From positions 62,001-126,000 of the forward strand of contig JAOUJW010000010.1 in the NCBI GenBank assembly GCA_029882975.1: a stretch of 64,000 bases of DNA, written 5' to 3'. How positions within the stretch are numbered: position 1 is the stretch's first letter; each line of letters begins with the position of its first letter. Positions 18,085-26,599 of the stretch are shown here, one piece after another. The translations under genes and the position numbers were made by a program. Under the pieces are notes generated by a model. The model did no database searches, was not told the origin of the DNA, and saw only the letters and a list, made by a program, of their open reading frames with translations. This DNA comes from Gammaproteobacteria bacterium (lineage in GTDB: Bacteria; Pseudomonadota; Gammaproteobacteria; SZUA-152).

Positions 18085-21000
18085 TTAGCCCTGCAACAAA
18101 CCTAAACACTGCTCCGCAAACTGCCGCCGTTGTGCCGGGTCTTCCAGTTTCTTGACGATGCGCAGTTTGTCCTGGCCTTCCAGTTTGTAGGTATTGTATT
18201 GGGTTTGGATCAGCTTAATGATGTTCATAGGGTCTATATTGGGTTTGGTGTTAAACACAATGCGGCCGCCTTCGCTGCCCAATTCCAATTTTTTGATACC
18301 CAGAGGTGTCGCCAGAAGCTTAAGTTCGGTTATGCTAAACAGGTTCTTGGTGTTTTCCGGTAACAAGCCGAAGCGGTCGATCATTTCCACTTGCAGTTCC
18401 CGCAGTTCCGCTTGATCCGCCGCGTTGGCAATACGTTTGTACATAATCAAACGTGAGTGCACATCGGGTAAATAGTCATCGGGGATCAGCGCAGAGATGC
18501 CCAAGTCCACTTCGGCACCGTGATCCAGGGGTTGGTCCAGTTCCGGTTGTTTGCCTGATTTCATGGCTTTGACGGCCCGTTCCAGCAGGTCCATATACAT
18601 ATCAAATCCGATTTCGTGCATTTGTCCGCTTTGGTCTTCGCCCAGCAATTCGCCGGCACCTCGGATTTCCAAATCGTGGGTGGCCAGGGTGAAGCCGGCG
18701 CCCAGGTCTTCGATGGACTCGATGGCTTCCAGTCGTTTGACGGCATCGGCGGTCATGGACTTGGGCGGGGGTGTGATGAGATAGGCATAGGCCTGGTGAT
18801 GGGAGCGTCCCACACGACCGCGTAATTGGTACAGTTGGGCCAGGCCAAAACGATCGGCGCGGTTAATGATGATGGTGTTGGCATTGGGAACGTCAATGCC
18901 GGTTTCAATGATGGTGGTGCAGACCAGTATACTGAAACGTTGGTGATAGAAATCCGCCATAACGCGTTCCAATTCCCGCTCGCGCATTTGCCCGTGGGCA
19001 ATTTCCACCTTGGCTTCCGGCAACAAAGCGGCAATTTGTGCCGCCATTTTTTCGATGGTTTCCACCTGATTGTGCAGGAAAAATACTTGACCGCCGCGGC
19101 GAATCTCACGCATGCAGGCTTCCTGGATTTGAGTATCGTTCCATTGGCTGGTAAAAGTTTTTACCGCCATGCGTTTGGCCGGAGCCGTGGCGATAATGGA
19201 TAAGTCGCGCAAACCGGAGAGGGACATGTTGAGGGTACGGGGAATGGGTGTGGCGGTGAGGGTGAGCAGGTCCACTTCCGAGCGCAGTTTTTTGAACTGC
19301 TCTTTTTGGCGTACGCCGAAACGGTGTTCCTCGTCAATGATCACCAGACCCAGGCGTTTAAACTTCACCGTATCTTGAATCAGTTTGTGCGTACCGATAA
19401 TAATGTCCACGGTTCCGCTCTCCAGACCCTTGAGGATCTCGTCTTGTTCTTTTTTGGAGCGAAACCGGGATAGGGACTGTATTTTAACCGGCCAGTCGGC
19501 AAAACGGTCTTGAAAATTTTCGTAGTGTTGTTGTGCCAGCAGTGTGGTGGGCACCAACATGGCCACTTGTTTGCCATCTTGTACCGCCACAAAAGCCGCT
19601 CGCATGGCCACTTCGGTTTTACCGAAGCCGACATCGCCGCACACCAGTCGGTCCATGGGTTTGTCGGAACGCATGTCCTGAATCACACCGGTGATGGCAT
19701 CCTCCTGATCCGGGGTTTCTTCAAAGGGAAAGGCGCGGCTGAAGGTTTGATAGCCTTCTTTGTCCAACTGATAGGAATAGCCTTTGCGGGCTTCGCGCCG
19801 GGCATAAATATCCAACAGTTCTGCCGCCACGTCACGGGCTTTTTCCCGTGCTTTGCGTTTGACTTTTTCCCAGTGTGGACTGCCCAGCTTGTGCAGGGGT
19901 GCCGTCTCGGGAGAAGCACCGGTATAACGGCTGATTAAATGCAAGGAGGCCACCGGCACATAGAGTTTATCTTTACCGGCGTATTCCAGGGTTAAGAATT
20001 CCTGTTCTGTGGCGCCCACTTGCAATACTTGCAGGCCTTGGTAACGGCCCACGCCGTGATCTTCATGCACTACGGGAGAGCCGGGCTCCAGTTCCACCAG
20101 ATTGCGAATGACCAAATCCGGATCACGCTGTTTGGCGCGACGGCGGCGTTGTTGCAGCACTTGCTCGCCGTACAACTGAGCTTCGGCAATAACCACCAGA
20201 TGCGGATCTTCCAGTTGCAGGCCTTGCTGCAGCGCGGCAACAGTGATAGCAGGGCTGGTGCCGCTTTGCAGAAACTGCTGCCAACTATCAACAACGGTGG
20301 TTTTTATTCCCCGTTCTTTGAGCAAATCGGCAAGACTCTCGCGTCGTCCGGTGGATTCGGCGGCGAATAAAACCTGGCCGTCATAACTGTTGAGAAACAG
20401 TTCCAGTTTTTCCGTGGGGTTGGCGGCGCGGGAATCGATATTCAGACTTTGGGGTTTGATACTGCTGAAGTTGTAATTGTCAGGTTTATCTTCATGCTTA
20501 AAACTCTGTAGTGTAACAATAGGAAAACGATTAATGTTTTCATACAGTTCATTAACCGGTAAAAAACCCTGGCGTGGCGGTAAGGGTGGACGTTCACTGT
20601 TGTATTGGTATTGATCGTAGCGTGTGTTGACTTCCCGCCAAAAAAGCTCGGCTGCACCCTGATAATCGCCAAAACCGGCAATAATGGTGTTTTCCGGTAA
20701 ATAGTCGAATAATACGGCGGTATTCTGAAAAAACAGCGGCAGATAGTACTCTATTCCCGACGGGGTGATGCCATTGCTGACGTCATGATAAATACGGCTG
20801 TTTTGCGGGTCGCCTTCAAAACTCTGGCGGTAGTTTTCCCGAAAGGTTTTGATGGAGTCGTCGGTAAATGGGAACTCCCGGGCAGGCAGTAAGCGTATGC
20901 GTTGCACTTTTTCCAAGGAGCGTTGGTCTTCGGCATCAAAGGTGCGGATGCTTTCGATCTCCCGGTCAAACAACTCGATGCGGTAGGGTTGCGAGCCTCC

Positions 21001-21543
21001 CATGGGAAATAAATCCACAATACTGCCCCGTACAGCGAATTCGCCGTGTTCCATCACCTGGGACACCACTCGGTAACCCGCCTGAGTTAAGCGTTGGCGC
21101 AAGGCTTCCAGGTCGATGTCATCACCCACATCCATGACAAAGTAGTGGGCATCTAAGAATGCGCGGGGCGGCAAGCGATGCATAAGGGTGGAAATGGGTA
21201 CAATCAAAATGCCCTGTTGCAACTGGGGCAAGCGGTACAGGGTGGCCAAACGATCGGAAATGATATCCTGATGAGGGGAAAAACCGTCGTAAGGCAGGGT
21301 TTCCCAATCCGGAAAGCTAAGCAGGGGTAATGTCTCGGTGCCTGCGCCGAAAAAGCGGCATTCGTATTCCAAACGGGTGGCACCGGGCGTATCCATGGTC
21401 AAAGCTACCACGGGAGCGTTTTCCAGGCGTGCGGCATTGCACAGGGCCAGGGCGGCGGCGCTGCCGTAGAGGCGGCCCCAATGGGTTTTAAACCCCGTTT
21501 TCCGATGGATGTTAGGGGTAAAAGGTGACTGTAACTGACTCAT
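18085..21543 (-). CDS. mfd: Transcription-repair coupling factor Mfd
   Basis: The 1152-residue protein is full-length Mfd. The UvrB-homology N-terminus carries ALTMDTPGATRLEYECRFFG and SFPDWETLPYDGFSPHQD. The RNA polymerase-interaction domain begins at VVHEDHGVGRYQGLQ near residue 494. A RecG-like translocase follows, with Walker A CGDVGFGKTEVAMRAAF near 634, DEEHRFGV near 736, the TATPIPRTLNMSL motif III and QLRGRVGRS motif VI. The C-terminal TRCF domain is present. Mfd pushes stalled RNA polymerase off DNA lesions and recruits UvrA. It is the only gene in its transcription unit, since the neighbour on its 5' side is more than 200 bp away. Confidence 0.98.
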   Translation of the reverse strand: MSQLQSPFTPNIHRKTGFKTHWGRLYGSAAALALCNAARLENAPVVALTMDTPGATRLEYECRFFGAGTETLPLLSFPDWETLPYDGFSPHQDIISDRLATLYRLPQLQQGILIVPISTLMHRLPPRAFLDAHYFVMDVGDDIDLEALRQRLTQAGYRVVSQVMEHGEFAVRGSIVDLFPMGGSQPYRIELFDREIESIRTFDAEDQRSLEKVQRIRLLPAREFPFTDDSIKTFRENYRQSFEGDPQNSRIYHDVSNGITPSGIEYYLPLFFQNTAVLFDYLPENTIIAGFGDYQGAAELFWREVNTRYDQYQYNSERPPLPPRQGFLPVNELYENINRFPIVTLQSFKHEDKPDNYNFSSIKPQSLNIDSRAANPTEKLELFLNSYDGQVLFAAESTGRRESLADLLKERGIKTTVVDSWQQFLQSGTSPAITVAALQQGLQLEDPHLVVIAEAQLYGEQVLQQRRRRAKQRDPDLVIRNLVELEPGSPVVHEDHGVGRYQGLQVLQVGATEQEFLTLEYAGKDKLYVPVASLHLISRYTGASPETAPLHKLGSPHWEKVKRKAREKARDVAAELLDIYARREARKGYSYQLDKEGYQTFSRAFPFEETPDQEDAITGVIQDMRSDKPMDRLVCGDVGFGKTEVAMRAAFVAVQDGKQVAMLVPTTLLAQQHYENFQDRFADWPVKIQSLSRFRSKKEQDEILKGLESGTVDIIIGTHKLIQDTVKFKRLGLVIIDEEHRFGVRQKEQFKKLRSEVDLLTLTATPIPRTLNMSLSGLRDLSIIATAPAKRMAVKTFTSQWNDTQIQEACMREIRRGGQVFFLHNQVETIEKMAAQIAALLPEAKVEIAHGQMRERELERVMADFYHQRFSILVCTTIIETGIDVPNANTIIINRADRFGLAQLYQLRGRVGRSHHQAYAYLITPPPKSMTADAVKRLEAIESIEDLGAGFTLATHDLEIRGAGELLGEDQSGQMHEIGFDMYMDLLERAVKAMKSGKQPELDQPLDHGAEVDLGISALIPDDYLPDVHSRLIMYKRIANAADQAELRELQVEMIDRFGLLPENTKNLFSITELKLLATPLGIKKLELGSEGGRIVFNTKPNIDPMNIIKLIQTQYNTYKLEGQDKLRIVKKLEDPAQRRQFAEQCLGLLQG

Positions 21544-21676
21544 GCAACTGCAATACCGCGGGTTAATTAAGTTGAGCCGCGTATTGTAGTCTCTATGTCA
21601 GACGGTTTAAAGCGCTTGGACCTAACATTGCTGGAGCGTGAAACATTACCGATGTTTCATGTATTTCCACTAAAAC

Positions 21677-21697
21677 TGTGGATAAGTCTGTGTATAG
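21677..21697 (-). promoter_or_regulatory. Two adjacent DnaA-box-like sequences upstream of mfd
   Basis: Read on the minus strand, 21677-21685 is TTATCCACA, a perfect match to the DnaA consensus TTATNCACA. 21689-21697 is CTATACACA, one mismatch. They share orientation and are 12 bp apart start to start, in the 210-bp non-coding gap between mfd and the channel gene. Binding is not shown. Confidence 0.35.
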
Positions 21698-21753
21698 TTC
21701 CCCGGCGCTTATACGATTCGGTGGGTGGGTTGGATTGGTTGTGTTTTACGCAG

Positions 21754-22791
21754 TCATCGGGACATCTTCTTGACCACCATAACCACGAACACTGCCATGG
21801 TGAAAGCCCCAACGAAAGCTTCTGTTGCTGCCATGAGCCGGGTGATTTGAAACGGCGTAATGTCGCCGTATCCCAATGTGGTGAAGGTGACAACGCTGAA
21901 ATACAGACATTCCATCAGGGTGCCGAAATTCTGTTGTAATGACATTGTGCTGCTTAATTGGACAATTTCACCGTTGGATTTCACCCCAAACAACGCGAAC
22001 AACACCATAAATATTGCAATCACCGTCATGGAAAATAAAATCACACGGGTTGGTTGTTCGCCATAACCGCTGAACAAATCCAATAATTTGGAACCCAAGC
22101 GCTGTATTGAAAAGCGTGGCATTTGAAACCGTTTCATGATCATTTCCCGCCGAAAGAAATAGCCGGCCGTATGGGAGTGACCTTGTCCGTCCAGAATCGT
22201 GCGCAGGTTGCGGTAGACCTCTTCCGCTTCATTGAGTAAGAGAGCCTTTTGTTCCGGGTCGGAACATATTTCCGCCTGGTTTTCCTGGAGGACCTTCTCT
22301 CCCCATATAACCCCTTCCAAACGGGTTTTATCCAGTATAGTTCCCAACAAATTGGCATTGGTGAGATTGACGCTGTGAAGATTGGCGCCTTTGAGGTTGG
22401 TTTTCATTAAGGAACTGTTGCTTAAGTTAAGGCGAAACATATGCGCCCCGCGCAAGTCAGCGCGGTAAAAATCCGTGTTTAGCATTTGATAGCCATCATT
22501 GGAGCCGTGATGAATCAAATCAATGTCGCGCAGGTCCACGAAAGCGAGTTTGTAGCCCTGCGCCACTTTTACTTTTCGGATTTGACTTTGAAGATTCAGG
22601 CGAATAGCCGGGTCGGTACGAATTTGTTCCGAATCATGCCACTTGCAATACTCTCCTTCCTCTACGGGTTCCTGGCAAGGTTTGCCATTTGGCGTAATAT
22701 ATTGGCATTGGATCGCGGTAACGGATGACAAGTCCGTCGCTTGATCCTGTTCCGATAGGCTTGTGGAGACAATGTTAACAGGTTGTGACAT
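21754..22791 (-). CDS. Potassium-channel-like protein with Cys-rich N-terminus and pentapeptide repeats
   Basis: The 345-residue protein has three parts. Residues 29-52 form a compact Cys/His cluster (C29, C39, C49, H52; CQYITPNGKPCQ ... YCKWH) that could bind zinc. Residues about 84-165 are pentapeptide-repeat-like (DLRGAHMFRLNL, LKGANLHSVNLTNANL). From about 225 there are two transmembrane helices flanking a pore loop with the K+ selectivity filter TLGYGD (305-310), as in Ion_trans_2 channels with two helices per subunit. The pentapeptide coil would lie in the cytoplasm before the pore, where channels often carry ligand-sensing domains. The gating ligand is unknown. The start is an ATG near the -1 side of a 150-bp gap shared with the divergent peptidase gene. 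Confidence 0.85.
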   Translation of the reverse strand: MSQPVNIVSTSLSEQDQATDLSSVTAIQCQYITPNGKPCQEPVEEGEYCKWHDSEQIRTDPAIRLNLQSQIRKVKVAQGYKLAFVDLRDIDLIHHGSNDGYQMLNTDFYRADLRGAHMFRLNLSNSSLMKTNLKGANLHSVNLTNANLLGTILDKTRLEGVIWGEKVLQENQAEICSDPEQKALLLNEAEEVYRNLRTILDGQGHSHTAGYFFRREMIMKRFQMPRFSIQRLGSKLLDLFSGYGEQPTRVILFSMTVIAIFMVLFALFGVKSNGEIVQLSSTMSLQQNFGTLMECLYFSVVTFTTLGYGDITPFQITRLMAATEAFVGAFTMAVFVVMVVKKMSR

Positions 22792-22947
22792 GATATAGTG
22801 TTTTCAAACGTTGGTACGGGATTTTTCAAGCTGCATAAATTTAACCATAAAAACGATTATAGATAAGCAAAATGTGTGCACGATCGGTGAATGTAATTTT
22901 TTGTTAAACATTTCCGTTAGACGGCAGGGTAAGACAGGGAAAGCGAA

Positions 22948-24402
22948 ATGAAAGTATTGGTAAAGCTGTTGGTGCTGATAGCAACGATGTTGTTTGGCTT
23001 GGCGCTCATTCTCGCAGTGCGCACAGTGGCCTCTGCTCCCGAAGTAAGGGCTGCAACGGACCTGACGTTAGTGGACGACGCGGTAGTGCAGAAACTTTCA
23101 CTGGCAGTTCAACAGGCAACCATTTCGGATCCTAACTATTTCAATGCTAAAACGTTTTTGAACTTTCACAGCTTACTGCAGCAGCAGTTTCCCTTATTGC
23201 ACCAAAGTGCACCACCACTGCAAATCAATCAATACTCACTATTATTTCATCTGCAGGGAAAGCGCCGTGATCTAAAACCCATCATCGTCTTGGCTCATTT
23301 TGATGTGGTGCCTGCGCCAAATATTACTCGTTGGACAGAGCCTCCGTTTTCCGGGACCCTTCGTGACGGTTACGTTTGGGGACGTGGTAGCATGGACGAC
23401 AAGGGGGCTTTGATCGCTATTCTCCAGGCTTTGGAGATGATGATGGCAGATGGTCAGGAACCGCAACGGGATATTTACCTGGCTTTGGGTCACGACGAGG
23501 AAACCGGCGGCAACGAAGGCGCTGTCCATCTTGCTCGGTATTTACAGCAACGAAATGTGAAAGCGGAATACATTTTGGATGAAGGGGGAATGATAACCCA
23601 AGGAGTGGTGCCTGGGGTTGTCCCGGCTGTGGCTTTGATCGGTGTCGCGGAAAAAGGTTATGTCAGCTACGAGGTGACCCGGCACAGCAACGGCGGTCAT
23701 TCTTCAGTTCCTCCGCCATCCACTGCCGTGGGTGAATTGAGTGCTTTTGTTACCGCTGTAGAAGCTCATCCTGCGGAAGCCGTCTTACGGGCTCCGGTTC
23801 GGGATATGTTCATAGGGCTGGCTCCTCATATGCCTTGGGCTCAGCGTATGGTGTTTTCCAATTTGTGGTTATTTGAACCTTTGGTGTTGTCTCAGTTAAG
23901 TCGTGCCCCCAGTACGAATGCGGTGATTCGCACCACCGCCGCAGTCACTATGTTTAATGCAGGCGTAGCAGATAATGTGTTACCGGCTCAAGCCAAAGTG
24001 ATGATTAATTTTCGCTTGCATCCCGGTGACAGCAGTGACCGGGTTTTGTTGCGACTGCGGGGCTTAGCGGGAGATAGGGAGCTGGAATTTAAGCCCTTCG
24101 GTAAGATTCATGAGCCCTCACCTGTCGCATCGATTGATGCCACCGGGTTTCGCCACATTACATCGAGCTTAAGCCAGGTCGATCCGACCATTGTTGCTGT
24201 ACCGTCTTTAACAGTCGCCGGTACCGATTCTAAACATTACCGCAGTGTTAGTGAAAATGTTTACCGGTTTCGTTTTAACCGGATAAGCAGAGAGGATATA
24301 AAACGCTATCATGGTGTGGATGAGCGGGTTCGTATTGAAGATTTAAAAAAAGCCGTATTGTTTTATCGTTTGCTATTTACGGGCTTGGAGGGTTTGGAAT
24401 GA
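22948..24402 (+). CDS. M20 family metallopeptidase, membrane-anchored (carboxypeptidase S-like)
   Basis: The 484-residue protein begins with a hydrophobic helix (about residues 7-26) that acts as a signal anchor. The M20 metal-binding residues are visible: His in LAHFDVVP near 118, Asp in GRGSMDDKGA near 150, the catalytic and metal Glu pair in GHDEETGGNEG near 185, Asp in YILDEGG near 212, and a C-terminal His in GTDSKHYR. The inserted lid/dimerisation domain follows the Gly-His-Ser segment NGGHSSVP. The layout resembles yeast carboxypeptidase S and mammalian PM20D1, which act on peptides or N-acyl amino acids. The stop overlaps the ATG of the thioesterase by four bases. Confidence 0.88.
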   Translation: MKVLVKLLVLIATMLFGLALILAVRTVASAPEVRAATDLTLVDDAVVQKLSLAVQQATISDPNYFNAKTFLNFHSLLQQQFPLLHQSAPPLQINQYSLLFHLQGKRRDLKPIIVLAHFDVVPAPNITRWTEPPFSGTLRDGYVWGRGSMDDKGALIAILQALEMMMADGQEPQRDIYLALGHDEETGGNEGAVHLARYLQQRNVKAEYILDEGGMITQGVVPGVVPAVALIGVAEKGYVSYEVTRHSNGGHSSVPPPSTAVGELSAFVTAVEAHPAEAVLRAPVRDMFIGLAPHMPWAQRMVFSNLWLFEPLVLSQLSRAPSTNAVIRTTAAVTMFNAGVADNVLPAQAKVMINFRLHPGDSSDRVLLRLRGLAGDRELEFKPFGKIHEPSPVASIDATGFRHITSSLSQVDPTIVAVPSLTVAGTDSKHYRSVSENVYRFRFNRISREDIKRYHGVDERVRIEDLKKAVLFYRLLFTGLEGLE

Positions 24403-24800
24403 TGTTTAAAATCCCAATGAGTGTCCGGGATTATGAGTGCGACATGCAGGGTATTGTCAATAATGCCGTATATCAAAATTATTTGGAGCATGCCCGTCAC
24501 GAGTTTTTAGGCTCACGGGGAAAATCTTTTAGTGCGTTGCTGCAAGAGGGAATTCACGCGGTTTTGGTACGCATGGAAATAGACTACAAACAGTCTTTAC
24601 ACAGCGGTGATCAATTTGAAGTCAGTGTCGTGATAAAACAGCATTCACCCCTAAGGTTGTTGTTTGCACAGACTATCACGAGGAAAGATACTGTCGTTGT
24701 CGACGCCAAGGCTTATGTGGCTTTGCGCAACGAAGAGGGGAAGTTGCAACATACGGACTCTTTGTTTCAACTGCTTTCGCAATCGATTTCCCAATCTTAG
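24399..24800 (+). CDS. Acyl-CoA thioesterase, 4HBT/YbgC hotdog family
   Basis: The 133-residue protein is a single hotdog domain. The N-terminal motif RDYECDMQGIVNNAVYQNYLEHAR is the 4-hydroxybenzoyl-CoA thioesterase signature, with Asp in place near residue 15. It probably hydrolyses an acyl-CoA thioester in the cytoplasm; the acyl chain is not predictable. It is coupled to the M20 peptidase by an ATGA overlap and also has its own GGAGGG ribosome-binding site. If the peptidase acts on N-acyl amino acids, the pair could release and process acyl groups, but this is speculation. Confidence 0.88.
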   Translation: MMFKIPMSVRDYECDMQGIVNNAVYQNYLEHARHEFLGSRGKSFSALLQEGIHAVLVRMEIDYKQSLHSGDQFEVSVVIKQHSPLRLLFAQTITRKDTVVVDAKAYVALRNEEGKLQHTDSLFQLLSQSISQS

Positions 24801-24907
24801 TCGAAAATCATCGCTTGTTTTACCTCTTTAATCATGGCTTTTCTCCGTAGTTGGGAAGCTGTGCTATGTTTACTGGGGCTATAGGGTCACAATCAGGAGT
24901 ATTGAAA

Positions 24908-25810
24908 ATGAAAGGACTATCAACTTATAGAGGATTGATCGCACTATTATTGGCTCTGGTGCCAGGGGTGCCTGTGGCAGGGCCACAAGAAGCAGCAGCG
25001 GTGTCAACACAATCGCAGGCAGCGCAAAATGTGGCCACCACCTCAGCGACTGTTTTGGCTGAGACTGAACTTAGCGACAGCATCAACGGGCATTGGCAGC
25101 AATTCAAAAAACAACATCTGGATCCGGTAACCCGGCAATGGTCAGACGAGTTGGAAGACGCTCAACGCGCTGCGTTGGACGTACTGGAAAAAGCGCAGTA
25201 TGGAAGCGATAAAATTGTTAACATACTACAGAAGTCCAAATCATTTCCGCCGGGGCTTAAGAATCCCAAGCAAACCATTGAGGGGGCCAATGTCCAAATC
25301 ACCATCAAACAAGCTTATTTGCAACAAATGATCAGCGAATTAATGAGCAGCCCCATTGCTTTGGATTCGGACGTTACCAATAGCTATTTTAAATTACGTA
25401 AGGTGAGAATCGCATTTAACGAAAAACGTAACGTGATTATGGCATTTTTTAACGACGGTTATGCCGGATTCCGAGGTTTGGTAAAAGCAGGTATAAAGGT
25501 CAATAGTGCCACAATGCAATTCGCGCCTACGGTGGTTACTCAGGGCAACCGAACCTGGTTGCGCCTTAAAGCGCGGATGACCTACATCGATATTGCAAAT
25601 CACTCTTCGGTGGTGGATAAGCTATTTGCTTCTATTGCTGAGGAATTGGTGCTAGGGAAAGGCTATTTACTGGAAAGAGACTTAACGCCTTTGCTGGCCG
25701 TGAGTCAGGAAATTTCCCTGTTTGGTCAAGAACGGAAAGTAAACATAATGCCGCAACAAATCTCTGTAAATGTTAATAAGGACCGCATGTTCATCGCGGC
25801 TCGTTTATAA
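24908..25810 (+). CDS. Exported protein of unknown function, paralogue of the next gene (DUF1439/YceB-like fold suspected)
   Basis: From the ATG at 24908 (CAGGAG upstream) the product has 300 residues; a longer frame from 24851 lacks such a site. Residues 1-24 look like a signal peptide (LIALLLALVPGVPVAG). A Gln/Ala/Thr-rich and helical stretch leads to a C-terminal domain with alternating strands. Its closing part (FAPTVVTQGNRTWLRLKARM, VDKLFASIAEELVL, VNVNKDRMFIAARL) lines up with the same segments of the following lipoprotein, so the two are probably tandem duplicates. The order of segments resembles the YceB/DUF1439 lipoproteins, which are lipid-pocket-like envelope proteins; this is a weak inference. 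Confidence 0.65.
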   Translation: MKGLSTYRGLIALLLALVPGVPVAGPQEAAAVSTQSQAAQNVATTSATVLAETELSDSINGHWQQFKKQHLDPVTRQWSDELEDAQRAALDVLEKAQYGSDKIVNILQKSKSFPPGLKNPKQTIEGANVQITIKQAYLQQMISELMSSPIALDSDVTNSYFKLRKVRIAFNEKRNVIMAFFNDGYAGFRGLVKAGIKVNSATMQFAPTVVTQGNRTWLRLKARMTYIDIANHSSVVDKLFASIAEELVLGKGYLLERDLTPLLAVSQEISLFGQERKVNIMPQQISVNVNKDRMFIAARL

Positions 25811-25820
25811 GGACTGCAAG

Positions 25821-26546
25821 ATGCGCAAGCTGACGCGAATTCTTGTGTTGGAGCTGTTCGCCGTTTTCCTGGTGGCTTGCGGCGCGACATCTACCATTCC
25901 CTCTGTGGATTCAGGCACTGGCGAGATCGGTGATAGAATCATTACCCTATGGGGCGGTGTCGAACCCGTACAGTTACCGCCACTGAACCCTGAGCTGACT
26001 GATCCGGATGTTACATTGGAATTCAGTGACACCATGATCAAGAAGCTCATTAATAATTTTATTGGCGAGGGATTCCGAATACCTTTGCAAAATTCCAAAG
26101 TACATCACTTGGATGATAGTTATATTGTATTGGAGAAATTGACCCGTTTTCGCGCCGGGGAAAAAGGTGCCTTAGCCATAGGTGGCAGCGGTAAGGCTGT
26201 GTTAAAAGGGATTGTTTCCAGCAATACCATAGCGGTGAAAGATATAGTCATCCAATTGGCTCCCCGTTTGGAAACAAGGGGTAAAAAAGTATTTTTGCGC
26301 CCATACTTGGCGGTGAGTTTTCTTGATATTGACAATATAATTCCGCCTCTTGATAAAGCCCTGGCCAATCTCATTAATGAACTGCTATATAAGGATAGGT
26401 TCCTGGAACGATTGTTGTTTGATGTTACAGAGATATTCAGACCGGTGATGCAACATCCGTTTCGAAAAGGAAAAATTAATTTCCGGCTGAGTCAGCACAG
26501 CGTTGTGGTGCAAGAGAACCGATTATTGGTGCAGGCCAAGCGTTAA
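25821..26546 (+). CDS. Lipoprotein of unknown function, paralogue of the preceding gene (DUF1439/YceB-like suspected)
   Basis: The ATG at 25821 follows AAGGA and starts a 241-residue protein with a clear lipoprotein signal (LELFAVFLVACG; lipobox LVAC, Cys near residue 20). The mature part has a short Pro/Ser linker, then a helix (SDTMIKKLINNFI) and strands, LAPRLETRGKKVFLRPYLAV, a helix-rich LDKALANLINELLYKD, and a terminal VVVQENRLLVQAKR. These parts match the previous gene in order and spacing. The separation of 10 bp indicates one operon. One protein is soluble and one lipid-anchored, so they may act as a pair in the envelope. Function is unknown. Confidence 0.68.
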   Translation: MRKLTRILVLELFAVFLVACGATSTIPSVDSGTGEIGDRIITLWGGVEPVQLPPLNPELTDPDVTLEFSDTMIKKLINNFIGEGFRIPLQNSKVHHLDDSYIVLEKLTRFRAGEKGALAIGGSGKAVLKGIVSSNTIAVKDIVIQLAPRLETRGKKVFLRPYLAVSFLDIDNIIPPLDKALANLINELLYKDRFLERLLFDVTEIFRPVMQHPFRKGKINFRLSQHSVVVQENRLLVQAKR

Positions 26547-26599
26547 TTGGCAAAATAGCGTAAAATAGGTATGGTGATCAACAAGAGGTTCCCAATGTC

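Noticed and set aside
20020-20370. Plus-strand open frames inside mfd
   Set aside because: They are shadows of the mfd codon structure on the opposite strand.
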